NCBI RefSeq assembly: GCF_002454115.1
Contig: NZ_DKIH01000009.1
Span: forward strand, 281,198 to 345,197
Source: Sphingopyxis sp. UBA6723
GTDB taxonomy: Bacteria; Pseudomonadota; Alphaproteobacteria; Sphingomonadales; Sphingomonadaceae
DNA length: 64,000 bases
Direction: 5' to 3'
The notes under the pieces were generated by a model that was not told where the DNA came from, searched no databases, and was given only the letters and a program-made list of their open reading frames with translations. A program made the position numbers and the translations under genes. This document shows positions 54,567 to 62,791 of this stretch, piece after piece (position 1 is the stretch's first letter; the number at the start of each line of letters is the position of its first letter).

Positions 54567-55142
54567 TCAGACGGCGTGAACCGCCGTTACCTCGGGCACA
54601 TAATGTTTCAAGAGCGATTCGATGCCGTTCTTGAGCGTCGCCGACGAGGACGGGCAACCGGCGCAGGCGCCCTGCATTTTCAGATACACATTGCCCTTGT
54701 CGAAACCGCGATAGACGATGTCGCCGCCGTCATTGGCGACCGCGGGACGGACGCGCGTTTCGATCAGTTCCTTGATTTGCTCGATGATATCGGCATCGGC
54801 GGGATCGTCGGAGAAGCCGGTCTCATCTTCGGGCGGCACCGCAAAGCCCGCACTGGCGGCGTTGAACAGTGGCACGCCGGCAAGGAAATGATCCATCAGG
54901 ATGCCGAGCACGTCGGGCTTGAGGTCGCTCCAGCCGACGCCGGGCGCCGCGGTGACCGACACGAAATCGCGGCCAAAGAATACGCCCGTCACATCGCCGA
55001 GCGAGAAGAGCGCGCTCGCCAGCGGCGACGCCTCGGCTTCTTCGGGGCTGGCAAAGTCGCGGGTTCCCGCCTCCATCACCGCCTGGCCGGGCAGGAATTT
55101 GAGCGTCGCGGGATTGGGCGTTGATTCGGTTTCGATCAGCAT
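54567..55142 (-). CDS. NfuA-like Fe-S cluster scaffold/carrier
   Basis: With ATG 55142 the product has 191 residues. The start matches the family opening (LIETESTPNPATLKFLPG), the Nfu N-terminal domain, followed by the NifU-like domain with C160-A-G-C163 (GACAGCPSS), which binds a 4Fe-4S cluster between two subunits. It delivers clusters to client enzymes such as those using radical SAM, possibly MiaB encoded nearby. ATGs at 55151 and above are less likely. Confidence 0.94.
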   Translation of the reverse strand: MLIETESTPNPATLKFLPGQAVMEAGTRDFASPEEAEASPLASALFSLGDVTGVFFGRDFVSVTAAPGVGWSDLKPDVLGILMDHFLAGVPLFNAASAGFAVPPEDETGFSDDPADADIIEQIKELIETRVRPAVANDGGDIVYRGFDKGNVYLKMQGACAGCPSSSATLKNGIESLLKHYVPEVTAVHAV

Positions 55143-55204
55143 GGGCTGCATGTGGGACGCCATCGCCCTTTGTGCAAGCCGATTGGGGGCGCTAGACACC
55201 GTGG

Positions 55205-56077
55205 ATGCGCCGCTTCACCCACTTTGCTGCCCTCGACTGGTCGGGCGCGCGCGGGTCGCGGCAGCGCGGGATTGCGCTGGCGATGGCGAGCGGCACCGGC
55301 GCGCCCGAACTGGTGCAGCCTGGCCATATCTGGTCGCGCGCTGAAATCCTGACGTGGTTACAGGATGTTGCGGCATCGCAAGTCGATATGCTGATCGGGT
55401 TCGATTTTTCGGCGGGATTCGCCTTTGCCGACCGCGGCGCCTATTTTCCGGAATGGGACGCGAGCCCCGCCGACCTGCCCGCATTGTGGGCGCTGGTCGA
55501 GCGGCTGGCTGCCGCGGACCCGCATTTCGAGATCGGCGGATTTTTGGCGCATCCCCAGGCACGGCGGCATTTCCGCCACACGCGCAGCGATGTCGGCGAT
55601 CTGTTCGCGCCCGGCACGGGTCGGCTGCGGATCGTCGAGCATCATCAGCGCGCGACCAAGCAGGCCGCGAGCGTCAGCAATTTCAACCTGATCGGCGCGG
55701 CGCAGGTCGGCAAGGCGAGTCTGGCGGGAATGCGTCTGCTCCACCGGCTGCATCCCGCGCTGCCGTTGTGGCCACTCGATCCGGTGCCCTCGCGCGGTCC
55801 CCTGCTCGTCGAAATCTACACCGGGCTCGCGGCGCGTGCCGCCGGGGTGGCGGCGGGGCGCAGCAAGATTCGCGACGGCGCCGCGCTCGACAGCGCGCTG
55901 ATGACGCTCGGCTCGCCGCCGGTCGGGATGACCGGCGCGATCAGCGATCATGCCAGTGACGCGCTTCTGACCGCGGCTTGGCTGCGCCGCACCGCCGATG
56001 CCGCGGCCCCCTGGTCGCCCGCGCCGCTCACCGACAGCCTCGCACGCACCGAAGGCTGGACCTTTGGGATAATTTGA
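55205..56077 (+). CDS. DUF429-like predicted RNase H-fold protein
   Basis: The 290-residue protein starts with FAALDWSGARG, has LIGFDFSAGFAF and ends with SDHASDALLTAAWLRR. The acidic residues in these three blocks are the pattern of the DUF429 RNase H-like fold. The function is unknown. It is divergent from the nfuA-like gene with 62 bases between and lies directly before tRNA-Thr. Confidence 0.75.
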   Translation: MRRFTHFAALDWSGARGSRQRGIALAMASGTGAPELVQPGHIWSRAEILTWLQDVAASQVDMLIGFDFSAGFAFADRGAYFPEWDASPADLPALWALVERLAAADPHFEIGGFLAHPQARRHFRHTRSDVGDLFAPGTGRLRIVEHHQRATKQAASVSNFNLIGAAQVGKASLAGMRLLHRLHPALPLWPLDPVPSRGPLLVEIYTGLAARAAGVAAGRSKIRDGAALDSALMTLGSPPVGMTGAISDHASDALLTAAWLRRTADAAAPWSPAPLTDSLARTEGWTFGII

Positions 56078-56094
56078 CGCAAGGAGCGCCCCAC

Positions 56095-56170
56095 GCCGGC
56101 TTAGCTCAGTTGGTAGAGCAACCGCCTTGTAAGCGGTAGGTCGTCAGTTCGAGTCTGACAGTCGGCACCA
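56095..56170 (+). tRNA. tRNA-Thr, anticodon TGT, CCA encoded
   Basis: The cloverleaf is complete: acceptor GCCGGCT with AGTCGGC, D-arm TTAGCTCAGTTGGTAGAGCA, anticodon arm with loop CTTGTAA giving anticodon TGT (threonine ACA/ACN), a normal five-base variable region, T-arm with GTTCGAGTC, discriminator A and encoded CCA. It starts 17 bases after the DUF429-like gene. No integrase is next to this one. Confidence 0.97.
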
Positions 56171-56212
56171 TGCATTCTGACGCGCACGCGTTGTTGATCC
56201 GATTTTGGACCG

Positions 56213-57184
56213 TCAGCGATAGTCGCGCGCAAAGGCGGCGGCGGCGCCGAACAGGCCGGGTTGCGGATGGGTGATCAGCTTGACGGGCAACGACGCCATC
56301 AGGTTTTCGAACCGGCCTTTTGCAATGAAGCGTTCGGGAAAACCCGAGCGCACGAGGCTATCACGGATGCGCAGCCCCAGCCCGCCCGCAATGACCACAC
56401 CGCCGGCGCCTTGCGCCAGCGCCAGATCGCCGGCGACGCTGCCCAGCGACAGGCAGAAGCGATCGGCAGCAGCGGCAGCGAGGCTATCGTCGCCGCTCAT
56501 CGCCATGGTCCAGATCGTCCGGTCGTCGAGCGATGCGACCGCTCGTCCTTCGAGCGCTGCCAGTGTTTCATAAATGTCGACGATGCCGGGGCCGGATACG
56601 ACACGTTCGACCGACACGCGGCGGTGGCGCTCGCGGAGCCTTGCGAGAATGGCATCCTCGATGCTGTCCAAGGGCGCAAAGTCGACGTGGCCGCCTTCGG
56701 TCGCCTGCACCCGATAATCGCGGCCATCCCGCCAGATGTGCGCGACCCCCAGTCCAGTACCGGGGCCGATAATGCTGATCGTACCGGTTGCTGGTAATGG
56801 TTCGTCGGGACCGCTCAGCCGCTCGAAATAGCTGGCATCGGCTTGCGCTACGGCATGGCCGACCGCCTCGAAATCATTAACCAGGACATAGCGATCGACA
56901 TGCAGTTTTTCGCCGATCAACGCCGGGCGGATCAGCCAAGGGTTGTTCGTAAAACGGATCACCTCGCCGCGCACCGGTCCCGCCACGGCAATCGCGACGC
57001 TGCGCGGCACGCCGCCCTCCTGCCGCGCAAACGCCTCCCACGCCGACTGGAAACTGGCGTGATGGGCGGTATGCAGCGTCGTCGCCTCGCCCAGCGACAG
57101 CACACGCCCGCCCGCGACCTCGGCCATCGCAAAACGCGCATGGGTACCGCCAATATCAACTGCGACTACCGTCTCGGTCATCAT
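56213..57184 (-). CDS. glk: Glucokinase
   Basis: The 323-residue ROK-independent glucokinase has the phosphate-binding VAVDIGGTHARFAMAE, sugar-binding NDFEAVGHA, GPGTGLGVAH, EGGHVDFAP and C-terminal GVVIAGGLGLR. It phosphorylates glucose to glucose-6-phosphate, feeding the Entner-Doudoroff pathway common in sphingomonads; that context is inferred. ATG 57184 and 57181 are both usable. No pathway neighbour is in the window. Confidence 0.95.
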   Translation of the reverse strand: MMTETVVAVDIGGTHARFAMAEVAGGRVLSLGEATTLHTAHHASFQSAWEAFARQEGGVPRSVAIAVAGPVRGEVIRFTNNPWLIRPALIGEKLHVDRYVLVNDFEAVGHAVAQADASYFERLSGPDEPLPATGTISIIGPGTGLGVAHIWRDGRDYRVQATEGGHVDFAPLDSIEDAILARLRERHRRVSVERVVSGPGIVDIYETLAALEGRAVASLDDRTIWTMAMSGDDSLAAAAADRFCLSLGSVAGDLALAQGAGGVVIAGGLGLRIRDSLVRSGFPERFIAKGRFENLMASLPVKLITHPQPGLFGAAAAFARDYR

Positions 57185-57330
57185 GATCCCGCCTACCTAA
57201 GCCCGATCCCCCACTGCGGATGTCGGACGCAAACTCCAAATGCAAGGCTTGATCGCGCCACGATGCCGAACGCCGCGGAGCATAGCCGAAACATGCCATG
57301 AAGCGACGTATAACGCCGGCAGATGGCGGG

Positions 57331-58404
57331 TTAAACCGCGGGCGCAGCGTCCGCTTTGGCAAAGGAAATGACCACTTTCAGTCCGTTGCCCGGCTCCGAT
57401 GTGACGGCTACCTTTGCCGACGCATTCTGCTTCAGCGACTGGACAATGATGGCACCAAGCTTGCCGGCCTTGGGCCATGTGATGCCGTCGGCCAGGCCGA
57501 CACCATCGTCGGATATGGTAATGTGACAACCGACGTCGTCGATCAGGCTGTGGAGGGTGATGGTACCGCCGTCGCGTCCGACAAAAGCGTGTTTGAGCGC
57601 GTTCGTCAGCAGCTCATTGACCACCAGGCCCGCCGGCATCGCGACATTGACCGATGCTGGCCAGCTGTCGAGCTTCATGTCGAGCCGCACGCCGTCGGTT
57701 GCATGGGCCGCCATCACCGACGTCGCGATCTGACCCAGGTAAATTCCCAGATCGATGCTGTCGTCGGCATTTTCCCGGGACAAGGTGTCATAAAGCACCG
57801 CCAAAGCGCCGATCCGGCCCGCCAACCGATCAAAGCGCTCCCCCGTATCGCCATCGGGGATGTTGCGCGCTTCGAGCCGGATGAGTGCCGTGATCATCTG
57901 CAAATTGTTTTTGACGCGATGCTGAAGCTCGCGAAGCTGCGCGTCTTTCGCTGCGAGCTCGGTTGTTTGTTCGTTCTCCGCCCGTTCGTTGCCGGTGGGC
58001 GCCAGCGCAACAAGCCGATAAAGGGGCGTGCCGTCCTCGTCCTCGATCGTGTTCGACCAGGCGTCCACGATAATGGCGCCCGCTTCCTGCTCGATCCGGA
58101 ATTCGCCGACATAATCGACATCGGCCTGCACGGCGTCGCGCAAGAGCCGGTCATCGTCGGCAGGGGCGGCCACGCCCGGCAGCGACCGCCAGCTTTTTCC
58201 TTCGATCTCGGCAATCGAATGACCGGTCAGGCGTTCGAATTCGCGGTTTGCGTAAGTTACAACTTCCGACGGATGAAGTTCCGAAACCGCCACAGCGACT
58301 GGCACATGATCGAGAAACTGTTTGAACCGCTCGTTCTCCAGCGCATCGGCGAGGTTGGGCGTGTCCAGCAACGTCTCCACCTGGTCGGATTTTTCAGTAT
58401 TCAT
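57331..58404 (-). CDS. PAS-domain sensor histidine kinase of the HWE/HisKA_2 type
   Basis: The 357-residue cytoplasmic protein has a PAS fold at about 27-130 (FLDHVPVAVAVSELHPSEVV, VTYANREFERLTG), a HisKA_2 dimerisation domain with phospho-acceptor H162 (LQHRVKNNLQMITALIRLEA) and an HATPase domain (VVNELLTNALKHAF, DDGVGL). Kinases of this type often act in the alphaproteobacterial general stress response or light sensing. No response regulator is adjacent. It lies 120 bases downstream of the PP2C gene with a gap large enough for its own promoter. Confidence 0.92.
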   Translation of the reverse strand: MNTEKSDQVETLLDTPNLADALENERFKQFLDHVPVAVAVSELHPSEVVTYANREFERLTGHSIAEIEGKSWRSLPGVAAPADDDRLLRDAVQADVDYVGEFRIEQEAGAIIVDAWSNTIEDEDGTPLYRLVALAPTGNERAENEQTTELAAKDAQLRELQHRVKNNLQMITALIRLEARNIPDGDTGERFDRLAGRIGALAVLYDTLSRENADDSIDLGIYLGQIATSVMAAHATDGVRLDMKLDSWPASVNVAMPAGLVVNELLTNALKHAFVGRDGGTITLHSLIDDVGCHITISDDGVGLADGITWPKAGKLGAIIVQSLKQNASAKVAVTSEPGNGLKVVISFAKADAAPAV

Positions 58405-58524
58405 TGCTGTTCCTCGGACATGATTCCACCCGCATAGCGGGTTCGGATCGACCCTGCCATTTGCAATTCAACGGTTAGAAGATTCACGACAATGTCGCAC
58501 AACTCATTGCCGGCGGCGGACAAA

Positions 58525-59271
58525 TCACCCCTGAATCAGAACGAGGCTGGCGTTATCGCTGCCGTCGCGAGTCAGCGCCTGATCGAGTATCGATTGCGCG
58601 AGCAACGACAGCGAGGGGGCATCGTTCACCCCCTCCCGCAAACTTCGTGATACGCCGTCCGAACAAAGCATGATGATATCCCCCGCTGCGAACGTCGTCG
58701 CCAGCTGGTCGATCACAACCTCCCGATGCACCCCCAAGGCGCGGGTGATCACATTGGATTTGGGATGATTGGCCGCAGCGGACGGTGGAAGCGCGCCCGC
58801 ATCGACCATCTGCTGAACGACGCTGTGATCGCGGGTCAGCAATTGCCACTTGCCCGATCGCAATCGGTAGGCGCGGCTGTCCCCGGCCCAGAAAATCTCG
58901 ATCTGATCGTTGGTGCGCAGAGCCGCCAAAATGGTCGTGCCGCTGCGCCGGTCGGCGTCGCTGTAGCGGTCATGGATCATCATATTGGCCGATTGCAGCG
59001 CTGTAACGATGTCGGCACTGCATGGTTGCGGGAGGCGACTGGCCAGATCGCTTAGCGCATCGATGGCGATTTGCGCGGCGACATCGCCCGATTGATGACC
59101 GCCCATGCCGTCAGCCACCGCCCAGAGCCGGGCCTCGGGCAAATCGAGGACGCGATCCTCATTGACGGCGCGGACGTGGCCGACGTGAGTGAGCGCTACC
59201 GATGCAATAGTCGCGGCCGTGCCAGTGGCGATCGGCGCCGCACCGCGACGAAAGATACGCAGGAAATTCAT
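58525..59271 (-). CDS. PP2C-type serine/threonine phosphatase
   Basis: The 248-residue protein has the PP2C metal-binding residues: the E-D pair in VNEDRVLD (D39), D54 in VADGMGGHQSGD, and D236/D239 in DGSDNASLVL. The layout matches PppA/Stp1, which reverse phosphorylation by partner Ser/Thr kinases. The ATG overlaps the TagH stop by four bases, so the phosphatase is made with its FHA partner and the kinase upstream. Confidence 0.94.
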   Translation of the reverse strand: MNFLRIFRRGAAPIATGTAATIASVALTHVGHVRAVNEDRVLDLPEARLWAVADGMGGHQSGDVAAQIAIDALSDLASRLPQPCSADIVTALQSANMMIHDRYSDADRRSGTTILAALRTNDQIEIFWAGDSRAYRLRSGKWQLLTRDHSVVQQMVDAGALPPSAAANHPKSNVITRALGVHREVVIDQLATTFAAGDIIMLCSDGVSRSLREGVNDAPSLSLLAQSILDQALTRDGSDNASLVLIQG

Positions 59272-60293
59272 TCGCGATCGTCGATCGCGGCCGCGTCGGC
59301 GATGTCATAGGCCTGGACGAACGCCCGATCGAGCACCCCCGATTTTTTGCCCTCAATCTCTTCAAGCAGATCGGCGTGCCGCTTTTCCAGCTCCTTCAGT
59401 TGCGCTACCGCCCGGTTCTGAAACAGCGACCGGCCGGGCGTGTCCCCGTCGAGCCGCGCCGGGTCAAAGCATGCGATCGCTTGCTGCAAACTTCCGCGCA
59501 GGCCGGCAAAGGTCGCAACCAGGTGCCGCTTGATGTCGCGAAATGACGACTGCAGCGCCGCCGGACCCGAGAGGAATCCGTGCGACCCGCCCAGGATCAG
59601 GTCGATCGCCAGTCGCTGGGTCGGCGCCCATTTAAAGGGGTTGTTGTCAGCGCTCCCGATCGTCGTCCGCGTCATCTGATAATGCGAGCGGGCATGATCG
59701 CGCTCGCTCATCAGATCGCCCACGCCCAGCACCATCTGGCGATAGACCCCGCCCACGCGGCGCATGATTTCGACGGGATCCTCGCGCGCCAACAGCGAAG
59801 CGTCCAGTCCGGCGCCTTCGCAAAATGCGTCGAGCAGCGACCCGGTGGTGATCGCCGCGGTCGCACCGGGCTGGGTTGCGACCGCGGTATCGGTCCAATC
59901 GCTGGGGACATCGATCGAATGGCCGAGCGGCGGCGTCAGCACCATCGTGCGCGTTTCCTGACCGGCGATATCGGCGTGCGGCGCCTCGGACACGACAATG
60001 CGAAAGTCGCCGAGGCGGATCGCAAACGGCAGCGGGATGGCTATCTCCGCTTGGTCGGCAAGACGCTCGCCAGTGGCCGCGTTGAACACGCCATTGGCAC
60101 CGAGCGGCCGCAGGGTTAGTCCTTCGGGTGCGACCGTAAATTCGCAGTGAGTCCGCGAGAGGGCGCAATCGGGGTCGGGGATCGACCAGTCGGCACTCTT
60201 GTCGCGGCCAACCCGCAGCACACCCTCGCGCAGCAGCCGGGCATCGACCGGATGGATGTCATCGCCACGTTCGAAAAGTTGCAACATATACAT
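59268..60293 (-). CDS. FHA-domain protein, TagH type (T6SS-associated family)
   Basis: This 341-residue protein has an N-terminal FHA domain (about 1-95, with LRVGRDKSADWSI and LSRTHCEF for phosphothreonine binding). Its C-terminal helical domain carries the NNPFKWAPTQRLA motif that marks the T6SS FHA C-terminal family. In secretion loci such proteins bind phosphothreonine made by PpkA. Here no T6SS structural gene is visible in the window; the kinase and phosphatase are adjacent. The TagH call rests on the C-terminal domain and is fairly firm; the role is not. Confidence 0.85.
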   Translation of the reverse strand: MYMLQLFERGDDIHPVDARLLREGVLRVGRDKSADWSIPDPDCALSRTHCEFTVAPEGLTLRPLGANGVFNAATGERLADQAEIAIPLPFAIRLGDFRIVVSEAPHADIAGQETRTMVLTPPLGHSIDVPSDWTDTAVATQPGATAAITTGSLLDAFCEGAGLDASLLAREDPVEIMRRVGGVYRQMVLGVGDLMSERDHARSHYQMTRTTIGSADNNPFKWAPTQRLAIDLILGGSHGFLSGPAALQSSFRDIKRHLVATFAGLRGSLQQAIACFDPARLDGDTPGRSLFQNRAVAQLKELEKRHADLLEEIEGKKSGVLDRAFVQAYDIADAAAIDDRE

Positions 60294-60307
60294 GAGCCGC
60301 GCTTTCC

Positions 60308-62002
60308 TCAGGCGACTTTGCGGGCAGGCGCTGCGGCGACGGCGGGTTCGGCAATTCGCGTGGCGAGCATCGATGCGTCATCGTCGGTTGTACCGACCGC
60401 GAAATTTTCTTCCGCCACCGCAGCGGCACGATTGAAGGCGTCGAACGCCGCGCCAAACTCATCGCCCCGCCGATGCGAGATGCGCAGCGCAAACCGCGAT
60501 GACGCCGCCTCATCGAGCGCCTTGCGAAGGCGTGCGAGCGGACGCGTGACCGCAGCGCCGCTCAAATAGCCAACGATCATGACCGTCACCATGACCACAA
60601 GCGACAACATCACCAGCAGCCACCGCGTGTTGTTGGCGGCGGCCGCTAGGGCTTCGGTGCGGACAACGACATCGACCTTGCCATAGCTTGCCCCCGCATA
60701 GCGGATCGGCTGCACAATCCGCATCCCGGCACCTTGTTCGGCGCCGACATAGCTGACCACGGCGCCCTGGGTCGCGCCGATGCGTGCCTCACCTTGCGGC
60801 GCCGCATAGCGCGCGCCGACCTGACGGCTGTCGGTGGCGGCGCGGACCACGTTGTTCGCATCGACGACCGTCATGGCGCGAATCTCGCTGCCGTCGCTAG
60901 CGCTGGTGACAAAGGCTTGTAACGCCCCCCAATCCTGTTGGTCAGGCGGCAATCCCGCGTTATCGACCGCCACCACCCCCGCGTTGCTCGCGACAAAGGA
61001 AGCGATCGTCCGCCCCGATGTGGCCGCCATTTGCTCGAACGCCTGATCTTCGCGTATACTGATCAGCGCGCCGCAGACCGCGAGCACCGCGAAGGTAACC
61101 GTCGCCAGCAATAAAGGCAGTTTGACACGCAGCGACAGGCCGCGGCGCGGCACTGCGTTCTCTTCGCGCGCGCTCATTTCGCGCATGAGGGCTTTGCGCA
61201 CCGCCTCGCCATCGGCAAAACGTTGTTCGGGCTTTTTGGACAACAGCTTGTCGATGATGAAGCGCAGCCCCGGCGGACAATCACCCGCCGACCGCTCGAT
61301 CGGTTCCACCCGCTCCTGCGCGATCTGGATCGCCAGCGTCGCGAGGCCGATGCCCGGGAATGCAGCCTTTCCGGTCACCATTTCGTAGAGCACGATGCCG
61401 AGCGAAAACAGGTCCGAGCGGTGATCGACCGGCAGGCTCAGCGCCTGTTCGGGGCTCATGTAACGCGGGGTCCCGATCATTTGGCCGAACTGGGTTTGCG
61501 CAAGCTGGTCGCCATTCCCCGCGGGATCGGGATCGTCGATGCGCGCAACCCCGAAATCGACCAGCTTTGCCGTGCGGCCGTCGTTCGACAGCAGGATGTT
61601 CGACGGTTTGATGTCGCGGTGCACGACGCCCATCTTGTGCGCATAGGCGAGCGCCCCGGCGAGCTGCTGCCCGAGCACCAACACCCGTTCATAGGGCAAG
61701 CGGCCATTCGCCTGGAGCAACGTGTCGAGCGGCTGACCTTCGATCAGCTCCATCGCGATATAGGCGATGCCTGCTTCTTCGCCGACTTCGTAAATCGTGG
61801 CAATGTTGGGGTGGCTGAGCGCCCCCGCGGCGCGGGCTTCGCGCAGGAAGCGGATATTGAGGCCGGGGTTGCGCGCATATTCCGGCTTGAGAACCTTGAT
61901 CGCGACGTTGCGTCCGATGCTGGGATCGATCGCACGATAGACGTCGGCCATCGCGCCCTCGCCCAGGCGGCCCTCGATAGTATAACGTCCAAGCGACTTC
62001 AT
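60308..62002 (-). CDS. Transmembrane serine/threonine kinase with periplasmic sensor and HAMP domain
   Basis: The 564-residue protein has a cytoplasmic kinase domain (1-280) with G-rich loop GEGAMAD, K36, H128-R-D130 (VHRDIKPSN) and DFG 149-151. TM1 spans about 293-315, a periplasmic single-Cache-like region about 316-459, TM2 about 460-482, and a HAMP domain about 483-535 follows. The HAMP domain is C-terminal to a kinase that is itself N-terminal, so both cytoplasmic ends flank a periplasmic sensor. It resembles PpkA of T6SS but with a different sensor. The FHA and PP2C genes follow it. Confidence 0.94.
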   Translation of the reverse strand: MKSLGRYTIEGRLGEGAMADVYRAIDPSIGRNVAIKVLKPEYARNPGLNIRFLREARAAGALSHPNIATIYEVGEEAGIAYIAMELIEGQPLDTLLQANGRLPYERVLVLGQQLAGALAYAHKMGVVHRDIKPSNILLSNDGRTAKLVDFGVARIDDPDPAGNGDQLAQTQFGQMIGTPRYMSPEQALSLPVDHRSDLFSLGIVLYEMVTGKAAFPGIGLATLAIQIAQERVEPIERSAGDCPPGLRFIIDKLLSKKPEQRFADGEAVRKALMREMSAREENAVPRRGLSLRVKLPLLLATVTFAVLAVCGALISIREDQAFEQMAATSGRTIASFVASNAGVVAVDNAGLPPDQQDWGALQAFVTSASDGSEIRAMTVVDANNVVRAATDSRQVGARYAAPQGEARIGATQGAVVSYVGAEQGAGMRIVQPIRYAGASYGKVDVVVRTEALAAAANNTRWLLVMLSLVVMVTVMIVGYLSGAAVTRPLARLRKALDEAASSRFALRISHRRGDEFGAAFDAFNRAAAVAEENFAVGTTDDDASMLATRIAEPAVAAAPARKVA

Positions 62003-62053
62003 CGGTCTGACCCTCGTGATCGCCCGTCTTAGCGGGCGAAGGTTGAAATATGA

Positions 62054-62791
62054 CTAGCGTCGCGACCGGACGGTTGCCTCGATCCGCTCGGCGCGCGCTA
62101 GGTCGGCCTTGATCATCGCATTGCCGGGATCAAGCGCCGAAGCGCGCCGCAGCAACTGCACCGCGCGCGTCGCGGACCCTTTGTTGAGCGCGGCGAGGCC
62201 CTGCGTGCGCAATTGACGCGCCGCGGCGGGGTCACTGCGCGCCGCGGGCGGCGCGACCGCCGATTTGGGCGGCTGGGCGCGCGGCGCCGCAGGTGCCGAT
62301 GGCGGCGGCGACGGCTTCTCCAGCCGGCGCGCCGGCGCAGGCTTTGTGCCGGGAATACGCAACATCTGGCCTGCGATCAGCGCCGCAGGCTTTTCAATCC
62401 CGTTGTACCGCGCCAGTTGATAGGTCATCAGCCGATTGCCGAGATAGCGCTGGGCGATGCCCGCGAGCGTGTCGCCGGGCTGGACGACATAGTCGAACGA
62501 TTGCGGCCCAAGCAGTTCGACCGGATCGCGAGCAATCGAATCGCGCAATAGCGCAAGCGAAGGATTGTTGGGATCGCGCTTCAGCCCCGATTTAATCAGC
62601 TTGCGCGCGGCGGAGACGTCACCTTGGTTCAGATGCTCCGCGATGGCGTCGATATTTTGCGCGCTGCTGGCCGGAGCGGCGACGGCGCCAGGTTTTGGCC
62701 CGCTAGCGCAACCAGCCAAAGCCAGCGCGGCGGCCAGAACCATCGTGCGCCGGACATACCGATGCGGGCCGTTTTGGGCGGCAATCGTCAT
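62054..62791 (-). CDS. LysM-domain lipoprotein
   Basis: This 245-residue protein has a leader with lipobox ALAGC (C28), a helical TPR-like segment, a LysM domain at about 100-147 (YVVQPGDTLAGIAQRYLG, then AGQMLRIPG) for peptidoglycan binding, a proline/alanine-rich linker and a C-terminal helical repeat (LRRASALDPGNAMIKAD). It could anchor or localise an envelope complex. It overlaps the GGDEF/EAL gene by four bases and lies 51 bases before the kinase gene, which places it in the signalling operon. Confidence 0.88.
   Translation of the reverse strand: MTIAAQNGPHRYVRRTMVLAAALALAGCASGPKPGAVAAPASSAQNIDAIAEHLNQGDVSAARKLIKSGLKRDPNNPSLALLRDSIARDPVELLGPQSFDYVVQPGDTLAGIAQRYLGNRLMTYQLARYNGIEKPAALIAGQMLRIPGTKPAPARRLEKPSPPPSAPAAPRAQPPKSAVAPPAARSDPAAARQLRTQGLAALNKGSATRAVQLLRRASALDPGNAMIKADLARAERIEATVRSRR

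Noticed and set aside
56095..56170. tRNA-Thr as a second integration site
   Set aside because: No integrase, AlpA or repeat of the tRNA 3' end lies beside it; both flanks are core genes.
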